Source of the DNA: Lishizhenia tianjinensis
GTDB lineage: Bacteria > Bacteroidota > Bacteroidia > Flavobacteriales_D > Crocinitomicaceae
NCBI RefSeq assembly: GCF_900116425.1
Contig: NZ_FPAS01000001.1
Location: 1,061,185 to 1,125,184 of the forward strand
Reading direction: 5' to 3'
DNA: 64,000 bases
The notes beneath the pieces were generated by a model. The model was not told the origin of the DNA and searched no databases. It saw only the letters and a program-made list of their open reading frames with translations. A program made the position numbers and the translations under genes. Shown here piece by piece: positions 16,339 to 23,839 of the stretch (positions are counted from its first letter, which is position 1; the number at the start of each line of letters is the position of its first letter).

Positions 16339-17229
16339 CTATTTTTCGTCTAAATCAAAAATGTGTTTTTCGGCGTGGTAAGAAGAACGAACAAGAGGTC
16401 CACTCTCTACATACCTGAATCCCATTTCCATTCCCAAATCAAAGTATTTTTGGAAACGTTCTGGGGTAACAAACTCAGCCACTGGCAAATGCTTTGGTGT
16501 AGGTTGTAGGTATTGCCCTAATGTAAGTATGTCACAACCAACGCTTCTTAAATCTTGCATGGTTTCAATTACTTCTTCATCAGTTTCTCCCAAACCTAAC
16601 ATCACCCCCGACTTCGTTCTCATTCCTGCTTTCTTTAAGCGGAACAAAACTTCTAAACTTCTATCGTATTTGGCTTGAATTCTAACTTGTTTGGTTAAAC
16701 GTCTTACCGTTTCTAAATTGTGTGAAACGATTTCAGGGGCTACATCTGTTACGATTTTTAAGTTCTCCCATTTACCCGCAAAGTCAGGAATTAGAGTTTC
16801 TAAGGTAGTACCTGGAGATTGGTGACGGATTGCTCTAACGGTTTGTGCCCAAATGTTTGCTCCTCCATCTGCCAAATCATCTCTATCTACAGAAGTCAAT
16901 ACGGCGTGTTTAACTCCCATCAACTTAACAGAGTTTGCCACTCTTCCTGGTTCAAATTCATCCACAGCATCAGGTCTACCTGTTTGCACTGCACAGAAAC
17001 CACAAGAACGTGTACAGATATTCCCTAAAATCATAAAAGTAGCCGTTCCTTCTCCCCAACATTCTCCCATGTTCGGACAACTTCCACTTTCACATATAGT
17101 GTGTAACTTGTGCTCATCTACAAGTGATCTAACTTTTCTGTAGTTTTCTCCAGTCGGTAATTTAACACGTAACCATTTCGGTTTTTTAATACGTACTTTT
17201 TCTCCGTCTTCGGCCAATACTTCCGTCAT
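16339..17229 (-). CDS. lipA: Lipoyl synthase
   Basis: This radical-SAM enzyme inserts two sulfurs into the octanoyl group on lipoyl domains of 2-oxoacid dehydrogenases and GcvH. Both clusters are visible in its 296 residues: the auxiliary Fe-S cluster Cys46, Cys51, Cys57 ([12 protein letters not shown]) and the radical-SAM triad Cys72-x3-Cys76-x2-Cys79 (CTRSCGFC). The conserved C-terminal RSSYHAE, whose Ser binds the auxiliary cluster, is present. The length is typical. lipB is not in the window. It is transcribed divergently from the OsmC gene, probably from the -7 core at 17270-17277. Confidence 0.97.
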   Translation of the reverse strand: MTEVLAEDGEKVRIKKPKWLRVKLPTGENYRKVRSLVDEHKLHTICESGSCPNMGECWGEGTATFMILGNICTRSCGFCAVQTGRPDAVDEFEPGRVANSVKLMGVKHAVLTSVDRDDLADGGANIWAQTVRAIRHQSPGTTLETLIPDFAGKWENLKIVTDVAPEIVSHNLETVRRLTKQVRIQAKYDRSLEVLFRLKKAGMRTKSGVMLGLGETDEEVIETMQDLRSVGCDILTLGQYLQPTPKHLPVAEFVTPERFQKYFDLGMEMGFRYVESGPLVRSSYHAEKHIFDLDEK

Positions 17230-17269
17230 CTATCTTTTGTTACTTTATGGATAATTCTCGCTTTTACCT

Positions 17270-17277
17270 CAAAAGTA
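17270..17277 (-). promoter_or_regulatory. -7 promoter element of lipA
   Basis: On the minus strand this reads TACTTTTG, an exact TAnnTTTG match about 40 bp before the lipA ATG at 17229. Confidence 0.45.
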
Positions 17278-17355
17278 AAAGGGCTATCCGTTCAAAATAA
17301 TATCTTTACCTCTTCGTAATAAACCACAAAATTAAGCATAATAAAAGTATAAACT

Positions 17356-17760
17356 ATGACAACTTCTAGAGTAAGTTATTTAGGTGACCTAAGAACGAAA
17401 TGCACACATGTGAAATCGGGTACAGAAATTATTACCGATGCACCAGTGGATAACAACGGTAAGGGAAGCACGTTTTCACCTACAGATTTAGCAGCAACTT
17501 CATACGCTTCTTGTATGCTTACTATAATAGGTATATTCTGTAACAATCATGATATTGAATTTAAACATGGTGAGGCAGAAATTACAAAGATTATGGGCAG
17601 CGGTCCAAGAAGAATTTCAAAGTTGGTAATTGACCTAGATTTTTCTGGAAATAACTGGGATCATAAAACACAACTTAAGATTAAAAATGCAGGAGAAAAT
17701 TGTCCTGTAGCAATTACGCTAAAGGATAATGTAGAAGTTGAATTAACGTATAACTTCTAG
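17356..17760 (+). CDS. OsmC/Ohr-family protein
   Basis: This is a small cytoplasmic thiol peroxidase-type protein of 134 residues. OsmC-family members reduce organic hydroperoxides with two cysteines. Visible features are the N-terminal beta-sheet, SPTDLAATSYASCMLTI with the first catalytic Cys, and the second Cys in GENCPVAITL. It is first in a compact plus-strand run with the YdjM-like hydrolase (3 bp away) and the glycosidase. The exact peroxide is unknown. Confidence 0.9.
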   Translation: MTTSRVSYLGDLRTKCTHVKSGTEIITDAPVDNNGKGSTFSPTDLAATSYASCMLTIIGIFCNNHDIEFKHGEAEITKIMGSGPRRISKLVIDLDFSGNNWDHKTQLKIKNAGENCPVAITLKDNVEVELTYNF

Positions 17761-17763
17761 TTT

Positions 17764-18765
17764 TTGGATTCTTTAAGTCAAATTGTATTAGGCGCTGCGG
17801 TTGGTGAGGCCGTTGCTGGAAAACAAATCGGCAGAAAAGCACCTTTAATAGGTGCTATTTTTGGCACCATTCCCGATCTGGACGTATTTCTCAAATACGT
17901 TATAGATGGTGTGATAGACCAAGACTTAGCCCACAGAGGTTTTAGTCATTCCATTGTATTTGCCCTTTTACTCGCCTTGATTTCAACTCCCCTACTACTT
18001 AAAATATTCAATAGAAAAATTACGAAAGTCAGACTTTTTAGTTTAGCTTTTTTAAGTACCGTTACCCACCCCATGCTCGATGCATTTACAACATGGGGGA
18101 CCCAATTCTTTTGGCCACTTCAGGATAGAATAGCTTTCAATTCTATTTTCGTAATCGATCCCATTTATACCCTCCCCTTCCTTATTCTTTGCCTTTGGGC
18201 CATATGTTTACCTAAAACTTCCAAAAAACGTAGACGATTAAATTACTTAGGTCTGGTACTTTCCTGTACCTATTTAATCATCACTTTAGGGATAAAAGAG
18301 TCCTTATATAGGGATGTAGCAAATAACCCTGTACACGAGAATTTCATTCAACACGAAGTAAAACCCATGCCCTTGACTTCCTTATACTGGACTGCCATGT
18401 TAGAAGGAGAAAAAGGATTTGATATTGGTTATAGGAATTTGATAAAGGATAGCTCTTTTGTTTGGGAAGAATACATACCTAAAAATCATCACTTACTCGA
18501 CAGGTATTTAAGTCCAAAACAAATTGAGAAAATAGCTTTTTTAACCAAGGGCTATTATGCTGCCGAAAAAAAGCACGATACCTTATTTGTATATGACTTA
18601 AAATTTGGAACCCTCAGTAAACTTTCTGCAGGTAAAAATTTAAGTCCCTTGATGGGCTACGGTTTTGTTCTTCAACAAGAAGGTGTGAGTAGTATGTTTA
18701 AACTTACCGACATACATAAGATAGGAGACGCTAATTTTAAGGCTTACAAGAATTATATTTTTTAA
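17764..18765 (+). CDS. Membrane-bound metal-dependent hydrolase, YdjM/DUF457 family
   Basis: This is an inner-membrane protein of 333 residues of the YdjM (LexA-binding, membrane-bound hydrolase) family. It begins MDSLSQIVLGAAVGEAV, the fixed start of the family, read here from a TTG codon 3 bp after the OsmC stop. Metal-binding motifs are GTIPDLDVF, HRGFSHS and THPMLDAFTTWG. Four to five hydrophobic segments lie in the first 180 residues, and a soluble C-terminal part follows that is typical of Bacteroidota members. The substrate is not known. Confidence 0.85.
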   Translation: MDSLSQIVLGAAVGEAVAGKQIGRKAPLIGAIFGTIPDLDVFLKYVIDGVIDQDLAHRGFSHSIVFALLLALISTPLLLKIFNRKITKVRLFSLAFLSTVTHPMLDAFTTWGTQFFWPLQDRIAFNSIFVIDPIYTLPFLILCLWAICLPKTSKKRRRLNYLGLVLSCTYLIITLGIKESLYRDVANNPVHENFIQHEVKPMPLTSLYWTAMLEGEKGFDIGYRNLIKDSSFVWEEYIPKNHHLLDRYLSPKQIEKIAFLTKGYYAAEKKHDTLFVYDLKFGTLSKLSAGKNLSPLMGYGFVLQQEGVSSMFKLTDIHKIGDANFKAYKNYIF

Positions 18766-18767
18766 AC

Positions 18768-19919
18768 ATGAAAACGATAATAACAGCGGTTACACTTGCA
18801 GCCACAGCATTTGCATTTGGTCAGCGAACAAAACCAGGAGAACAATTTATACCTGTAAACACCATCTTCAGTACAGAAACTACTCCACTCACCTTTAAGT
18901 TAGGAGATTTTTTTGGGGAAAATGCAGTGCTAGACAGTTTAGTGGATATGCACTTTAACCAACTTTCATACGGTGAACGCGTGGGACAATTACTCATGCC
19001 TGCTGTGGGACGTTATGGTCAAGAATATTCTAAAATAGAACGTCTTACCCAAGAGGGAAAAATAGGTGGTGTATTGATGTTAAACGGTAGTAAAGTTCAA
19101 TTTGCTAATTGGATCAAAGATTTAAACGCCATCAACGACAGTTTAAACTATTTACCTTTCTTATACAGCGCCGATGCAGAACCCTCTCTAATCAACAGAA
19201 AAATTTCTGGTACACCCACCATACAAAAAGCAAATACACTTCAAACTAAGGCGGAAGTTATCAAGTGTGCACAAGAGATTTCTGATGAATTAACAGAGAT
19301 AGGTATCAATTACAATTTCGCTCCGGTGGTGGATATGTCGCCCAACAAAACAGTTGGTTGGAGAAGTTTTGGACATGAACCAGATAGCGTTATTTCATGG
19401 TCATCTGAATTTATCCAACAAACACAAAGCAATAACATCATTGCTACAGCCAAACACTTCCCGGGGCACGGTTACGTTACCGGAGATACGCATAAACAAT
19501 TGGTTTATATAGATGGAGAACTTAAGGAACTTCACAACTATCCAGGATTAATTGCTGACAGTGTATTAAGTATAATGGTTGCGCACATCGCTGTGAAAAA
19601 CAACCCTACTTACAACACCAATGACATGCCAGCTACAACTTCTAAAAAGATAGTAACTGATCTTCTTAGAGACAGTTTAAACTTTGAAGGTTTGATCGTA
19701 ACAGACGCCATGAATATGGGAGGAGTTAGAAACGTAGACAAAGCTGAAGTATTGGCCGTTCAAGCTGGATGTGACATTTTATTAATGCCATTAGACGCAG
19801 ATTTGGCGCACCAACGATTATTAGGGTTGTACAGTTTAGACGAAGACTTTAGAAATCAAGTCAACACAGCCTGCAAGCGTATAATTAGAGCAAAGATTGC
19901 TATGGGCTTAATGCACTAG
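18768..19919 (+). CDS. Glycoside hydrolase family 3, NagZ-like beta-N-acetylhexosaminidase
   Basis: This is a single-domain GH3 enzyme of 383 residues with a signal peptide (residues 1-18, FAFGQ), so it is periplasmic. The catalytic loop KHFPGHGYVTGDTH carries the His/Asp dyad characteristic of NagZ-type enzymes, and VTDAMNMGG carries the nucleophile Asp. It probably removes N-acetylglucosamine from peptidoglycan fragments. It starts 2 bp after the YdjM-like gene. The last 12 bp overlap the convergent ZIP transporter gene. Confidence 0.88.
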   Translation: MKTIITAVTLAATAFAFGQRTKPGEQFIPVNTIFSTETTPLTFKLGDFFGENAVLDSLVDMHFNQLSYGERVGQLLMPAVGRYGQEYSKIERLTQEGKIGGVLMLNGSKVQFANWIKDLNAINDSLNYLPFLYSADAEPSLINRKISGTPTIQKANTLQTKAEVIKCAQEISDELTEIGINYNFAPVVDMSPNKTVGWRSFGHEPDSVISWSSEFIQQTQSNNIIATAKHFPGHGYVTGDTHKQLVYIDGELKELHNYPGLIADSVLSIMVAHIAVKNNPTYNTNDMPATTSKKIVTDLLRDSLNFEGLIVTDAMNMGGVRNVDKAEVLAVQAGCDILLMPLDADLAHQRLLGLYSLDEDFRNQVNTACKRIIRAKIAMGLMH

Positions 19920-20657
19920 AATAGAAAGCAGAACCCCTGCAATTAAACTAATTAGTTTAACAAAATTGAATTTGTGGTTTTCTGAAGATTCGAAGATGAT
20001 GGTTGTTGAAATGTGTAAAAACATACCCACAACAACGGCAAGGATAATATCCAAATCTATTCCTATCTCCGGAAAACCATAATTTCCAAACAACATCCCT
20101 AAAGGCGCCATTATTGAGAAAGCTGCCAACACAACCCAAGCTTTAGATTGCTTAAAACCTGAACTTAAGAGTAAGGTCATTAAAGCGATAGCTACAGGAA
20201 TCTTGTGCAGAACTATCCCCATTAATAAAGTATTTAAACCTGTATGTGCGCCGTGGTAATGACCATGACCTTGGTGAAAAAACTCTGCTGTATCACTGGC
20301 TTCAGCCGTAAGTGGAATACCTTCTATAAAAGAGTGTAAACTCAAAGAAATAAACAAGCCCCATTGCATGGCACCTCCCGCTTTGGCGTGTATATGTCCA
20401 TGTTCTATACCTCCTGAGAAATACTCCAAAAACAGTTGAATAAGAAAACCTAACAAGATGTAATAACCTATCCCAAACTCATGCTTTGAATAGATTTCTG
20501 GAATAAAATGGATAAAAGCGATAGACAATAAAAACCCTCCACTAAAGGAAAGAAATAGCTTTATGGTTTTATCCTGACTTTTGTTCTTTAAAAAAACAAC
20601 AATAAACCCTCCAAAAAACACAGAGAGTATAAGGAATAATATATTAATTAGATCCAT
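19908..20657 (-). CDS. ZIP-family metal transporter
   Basis: This is an inner-membrane transporter of 249 residues with about eight hydrophobic segments. It belongs to the ZIP family, which imports zinc and other divalent metals. Metal-site motifs are AFIHFIPEIY in segment 2, HSFIEGIPL in segment 4 and HKIPVAIAL in segment 5, and a His-rich loop (HQGHGHYHGAH) lies between them. Its start overlaps the methyltransferase gene by 14 bp and its end overlaps the GH3 gene on the other strand by 12 bp. The exact metal is not determined. Confidence 0.9.
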   Translation of the reverse strand: MDLINILFLILSVFFGGFIVVFLKNKSQDKTIKLFLSFSGGFLLSIAFIHFIPEIYSKHEFGIGYYILLGFLIQLFLEYFSGGIEHGHIHAKAGGAMQWGLFISLSLHSFIEGIPLTAEASDTAEFFHQGHGHYHGAHTGLNTLLMGIVLHKIPVAIALMTLLLSSGFKQSKAWVVLAAFSIMAPLGMLFGNYGFPEIGIDLDIILAVVVGMFLHISTTIIFESSENHKFNFVKLISLIAGVLLSILVH

Positions 20658-21384
20658 CTTGTTTATTCGCTACAATAATTAACCTTTCAGAATTTTCTTC
20701 ATCAAAGGCATTTAACTTAAAATCTCCAAAAGTGGCTTTCACCTCAAAACCAGCTTCGGTAAGTAGTCGTTTAAAATCATCATAACTTACAGCTTGCACC
20801 CTTTCGGTAAAATCAAACTCCTTCTCTTCTGCTGTAAATTGAATATTTTTTAAAATATGTGTTCCGTTAAAACTTCTTTCGATATGAAAAGAAATTCCAT
20901 CCACTTCTTTCACTTCATCTTCTACCAAATTGGTAATCACGTGCTTTGCATTGAAAAAGTCTATCAAAAGCCTTCCTCCTGGTTTTAGCATCTGATGAAC
21001 AGATTTTAGCACCTGTAAATTATCGGATTGATCATCAAAGTAGCCGAAACTTGTAAATAAATTGAATACAACATCAAATTTGGCTCCTTCATACACATCC
21101 CTCATATCATGGGTATCAAAATGAAGTTTTTCATTTTCATGTACTTTGGCTTGAGCTATACTCTGGACTGCTAAATCAAGCCCTACCACATCTAACCCCT
21201 TCTTATTTAAATAGATAGAATGACGTCCTTTTCCACAAGCTAAATCACAAACATGTTCGTTACTTAACCCCATGAAATTGTACAGATTGTCTATAAATAA
21301 TTCAGCTTCATCGAAATCCCTATTCTTGTATAGAATATGGTAGTATTTTGTGTTGAACCATTGCTCAAACCACGGTTTTGACAT
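20644..21384 (-). CDS. Class I SAM-dependent methyltransferase
   Basis: This is a cytoplasmic methyltransferase of 246 residues. Motif I is VCDLACGKGRHS, the motif II acidic residue lies in VVGLDLA, and motif III is GGRLLIDFFN. The Rossmann fold spans about residues 40-150, and a beta-rich C-terminal insert follows, as in Bacteroidota members of this group. The substrate is unknown. The gene is upstream of and overlaps the ZIP gene. A -7 core (21411-21418) precedes it. Confidence 0.82.
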   Translation of the reverse strand: MSKPWFEQWFNTKYYHILYKNRDFDEAELFIDNLYNFMGLSNEHVCDLACGKGRHSIYLNKKGLDVVGLDLAVQSIAQAKVHENEKLHFDTHDMRDVYEGAKFDVVFNLFTSFGYFDDQSDNLQVLKSVHQMLKPGGRLLIDFFNAKHVITNLVEDEVKEVDGISFHIERSFNGTHILKNIQFTAEEKEFDFTERVQAVSYDDFKRLLTEAGFEVKATFGDFKLNAFDEENSERLIIVANKQDGSN

Positions 21385-21410
21385 GTATGGGTACTTTTAA
21401 TTACAGGGGC

Positions 21411-21418
21411 CAAAAATA
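21411..21418 (-). promoter_or_regulatory. -7 promoter element of the methyltransferase-ZIP operon
   Basis: The minus strand reads TATTTTTG, an exact TAnnTTTG match, 27 bp before the ATG at 21384. Confidence 0.4.
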
Positions 21419-21480
21419 ATCAAAGTTCCGAGCTGTAAAAAATTAAAAGCATCAGAAGAAAGTCTACTAAAAGATATTTT

Positions 21481-21488
21481 TATATTTG
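21481..21488 (+). promoter_or_regulatory. -7 promoter element of the siaB-siaC-coaE operon
   Basis: TATATTTG matches TAnnTTTG exactly and lies 42 bp before the siaB-like ATG at 21530. No clear -33 TTTG is seen. Confidence 0.4.
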
Positions 21489-21529
21489 CTCAACTTGAGT
21501 ATATAGACACTACGACTACAACACGTTTG

Positions 21530-22090
21530 ATGAACATAGACAATATAATTAACTACTACGAAGATTCTGAAAGGGATTATCTTCTCTTTTCTTACAAAGG
21601 AGAGATATCGCCTCAGGTCATTTCAGAGTTGATTACAAAGTCAGAAGATCTACTTAACAGCAGAAAAGAAAACAAACGCATAGTCAAACGCATCTGTAAC
21701 ATAGTTATAGAGAGTTTACAAAACCTCTATCACCATCAAATTGATCCTACGCAATATCCCAAGAGCATAAACGAGAAGCATAGAAATATGATTTTCATCA
21801 TTACCTTCAAGGATGACAATTATCACGTACATACGGGTAACTTTATGAAGGCTAGTGAAACAGCTAGGATAAAACGTAAAATTGAAGAGATTAACAATTT
21901 AAGTGAAACTGAAATAAAAGAAAGTTATCAAAGTAAATTGGCCACCCTTACGCAAAGCGAAAAAGGAACGGCAGGTTTAGGGTTTATTGATATGAGAAGA
22001 AAATCGGGTAATCCTTTACGCGTTAACTTTCACAAGCTTAATTCAGAACTAAGCTTTTTCTGTTTAGACATAACTATACACACACTATAA
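21530..22090 (+). CDS. siaB: SiaB-like protein kinase (DUF6272)
   Basis: This is a cytoplasmic GHKL-fold kinase of 186 residues related to Pseudomonas SiaB, which phosphorylates the partner protein SiaC. The key helix VKRICNIVIESLQNLYHH, matching the N-box of this family, and KGTAGLGFIDMRRKSG, matching its glycine loop, are both present. The start is placed on ATG 21530; a TTG just before it would add one residue. The siaC-like partner begins 12 bp after the stop. The phosphatase siaA and diguanylate cyclase siaD, which complete the Pseudomonas operon, are not in the window, so the output must differ or be encoded elsewhere. Confidence 0.82.
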   Translation: MNIDNIINYYEDSERDYLLFSYKGEISPQVISELITKSEDLLNSRKENKRIVKRICNIVIESLQNLYHHQIDPTQYPKSINEKHRNMIFIITFKDDNYHVHTGNFMKASETARIKRKIEEINNLSETEIKESYQSKLATLTQSEKGTAGLGFIDMRRKSGNPLRVNFHKLNSELSFFCLDITIHTL

Positions 22091-22102
22091 ACAATTCGAA
22101 TT

Positions 22103-22486
22103 ATGGAAAATTTAATCATAGAAGGGACACAAAAAACACCTAGCATACATTTTTCGAAAGAAACTGGAGTTTTGGAAATCAAAGGAAGATCCATTCCTGA
22201 AAACTCTATAGAGTTTTACAAACCAATTAATGAGTGGATAGCAAACTATGGTGAGCAGCCTAAAGGTAGCACCACGGTTGACATAAAATTAGAATATTTC
22301 AACACCTCTTCTTCCAAGTGTATATTAGACTTATTAAAAGCCCTAGAAGCTATTAACGGTAAGGGAACGGATATTAAGGTTAATTGGTACTTCGAAGAAG
22401 ACGACGAGGATATGGAAGAAGCTGGTGAGGATTACCAAGCCATTATCAAACTTCCTTTCACCATGGTTGAAGTAGACGAAATCTAA
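22103..22486 (+). CDS. siaC: SiaC-like regulatory phosphoprotein (DUF1987)
   Basis: This is a 127-residue protein of the SiaC family, which resembles an anti-anti-sigma (STAS-like) switch. The conserved EYFNTSSSKCIL places Thr68 at the site that is phosphorylated by SiaB in Pseudomonas aeruginosa SiaC. The N-terminal GTQKTPSI and GRSIPENSIEFY match the family. The gene follows the siaB-like gene in one operon, and its stop codon directly abuts the coaE start. In Pseudomonas unphosphorylated SiaC activates a diguanylate cyclase; the target here is not visible. Confidence 0.87.
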   Translation: MENLIIEGTQKTPSIHFSKETGVLEIKGRSIPENSIEFYKPINEWIANYGEQPKGSTTVDIKLEYFNTSSSKCILDLLKALEAINGKGTDIKVNWYFEEDDEDMEEAGEDYQAIIKLPFTMVEVDEI

Positions 22487-23077
22487 ATGACAGCTTTAAA
22501 AGTTGGTATAACAGGTGGAATAGGCGCGGGAAAATCAATAGTTTCTCAGATTTTCGAGCACCTTGGCTACCCTGTTTTTAATTCAGATCAAGTTGCCAAA
22601 GATTTAATGGTAAACAATTCAGAATTAAAACAGCAAATCATTGCTTTGTTTGGTGAACAAGCTTATGAAAACAACCAACTTAACAGGGCACATCTTTCAG
22701 CCATCGTTTTTAAAGACAAGTCAAAGATAGAAGCGCTTAATCAAATTGTACATCCGGCGGTTCGCGCGGCCTTTGACCAAGCAGCTAAGAATAGCTCGGC
22801 TCCCATGATATTCAATGAAGCAGCAATCTTATACGAAACAGGAGCCTATAAAAACTTCGACCATATTATTCTCGTAACCGCCGATGAGGACATCAAAATT
22901 CAGCGAACGATGGCCAGAGATAAGGTTACAGAAGAAGCGGTTAAGGCGCGCTTAGCCAACCAAATGAGCGATGCGGAAAAACGCTCCTTTGCTCCTTTCG
23001 AAATTATTAATGATGGAAGTCAACTAGTTCTTCCACAGGTTTTGAGTTTTATTGCGAATTATTCAACTTCTTCGTAG
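22487..23077 (+). CDS. coaE: Dephospho-CoA kinase
   Basis: CoaE adds the 3'-phosphate to dephospho-CoA, the last step of coenzyme A synthesis. The 196-residue protein has the P-loop GITGGIGAGKS, the substrate motif FNSDQVAKDL and the lid region RTMARDKVTEEAVKARL in two parts. The length is normal. The ATG follows the siaC stop with no gap, so translation is probably coupled. The last 19 bp overlap the convergent membrane-protein gene. Confidence 0.95.
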   Translation: MTALKVGITGGIGAGKSIVSQIFEHLGYPVFNSDQVAKDLMVNNSELKQQIIALFGEQAYENNQLNRAHLSAIVFKDKSKIEALNQIVHPAVRAAFDQAAKNSSAPMIFNEAAILYETGAYKNFDHIILVTADEDIKIQRTMARDKVTEEAVKARLANQMSDAEKRSFAPFEIINDGSQLVLPQVLSFIANYSTSS

Positions 23078-23727
23078 TCGTCGAATTCATCCTCACCTTT
23101 ATTCCCCAAACTATTGTGGTTAGAACCTTGAGGTCCCCCCGAATTATTTCTTGCGGGTACTCCTAAAAGCATTTGAATTCCATTAACCAGTTTCAATATT
23201 ATTGAAACCATGAAAAAGAATCCTACCACCTTAAAAATGAAACCAAAAATAGGTGTATCTTCTATGTTTAGAATGCTATCATAAAACCAATTACTTACAG
23301 GGTTTTGCGACAAACTAGGTTCTACTACAAACAGCACAAAGAAAGCAAGGGCTAACAAGATCACTATTCCTTCAGTTCTTTTGTTAAACGTATCACCTAC
23401 CCCTCTATTCATCAATCTTCCTTGTAATTGAACAAAGGCATTTCTTACTTCTGCGTTTTGATATTTCCCCAAGAAATACATCAACAAAACTCCTCCTGCA
23501 ACCACCAATCGCGGGTAATTGATAAGTCCATCTTCTTGGTATATGCAAAACATAAAGGTCACATCCACCAAAAAGAAATAACGAATGAGTTTCAAAATAT
23601 AGGTCTCCACTTGAGATTTCGGAGCTGCTCCTCTTAGCAAGTTAATTCCTGCATTGATTATCCACCAGATAAAACCAAAGATGGCAAACACCACCCCTAA
23701 ACGAAATATAAAATTCAATGTATCCAC
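23059..23727 (-). CDS. Hypothetical multi-spanning membrane protein
   Basis: This is an inner-membrane protein of about 222 residues with roughly five hydrophobic segments and a hydrophilic C-terminal tail ending EDEFDDYEEVE. A GTG at 23727 (reading MDTLNFIF) is preferred as the start because it opens directly into the first membrane segment; a TTG at 23742 would add five residues. No family is recognised with confidence, although similar proteins with an RGAAPKSQVETYILK loop seem common in flavobacteria. The 3' end overlaps coaE by 19 bp on the other strand. Confidence 0.65.
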   Translation of the reverse strand: MDTLNFIFRLGVVFAIFGFIWWIINAGINLLRGAAPKSQVETYILKLIRYFFLVDVTFMFCIYQEDGLINYPRLVVAGGVLLMYFLGKYQNAEVRNAFVQLQGRLMNRGVGDTFNKRTEGIVILLALAFFVLFVVEPSLSQNPVSNWFYDSILNIEDTPIFGFIFKVVGFFFMVSIILKLVNGIQMLLGVPARNNSGGPQGSNHNSLGNKGEDEFDDYEEVE

Positions 23728-23792
23728 ACTACAAAAATGCAATTTCTAAACCATTTACAAAGCAATTTTTAGGCTTTTCCTAGACACTTTGG

Positions 23793-23800
23793 TATATTTA
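23793..23800 (+). promoter_or_regulatory. Candidate -7 promoter element of the dpp11-M28 operon
   Basis: TATATTTA differs from TAnnTTTG in one base. TTTA lies 21 bp upstream (23768-23771). The ATG of the S46 peptidase is at 23840. Confidence 0.3.
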
Positions 23801-23839
23801 CCATGCGGAAAAATGAAGCACAACTATAATAACAATTAC

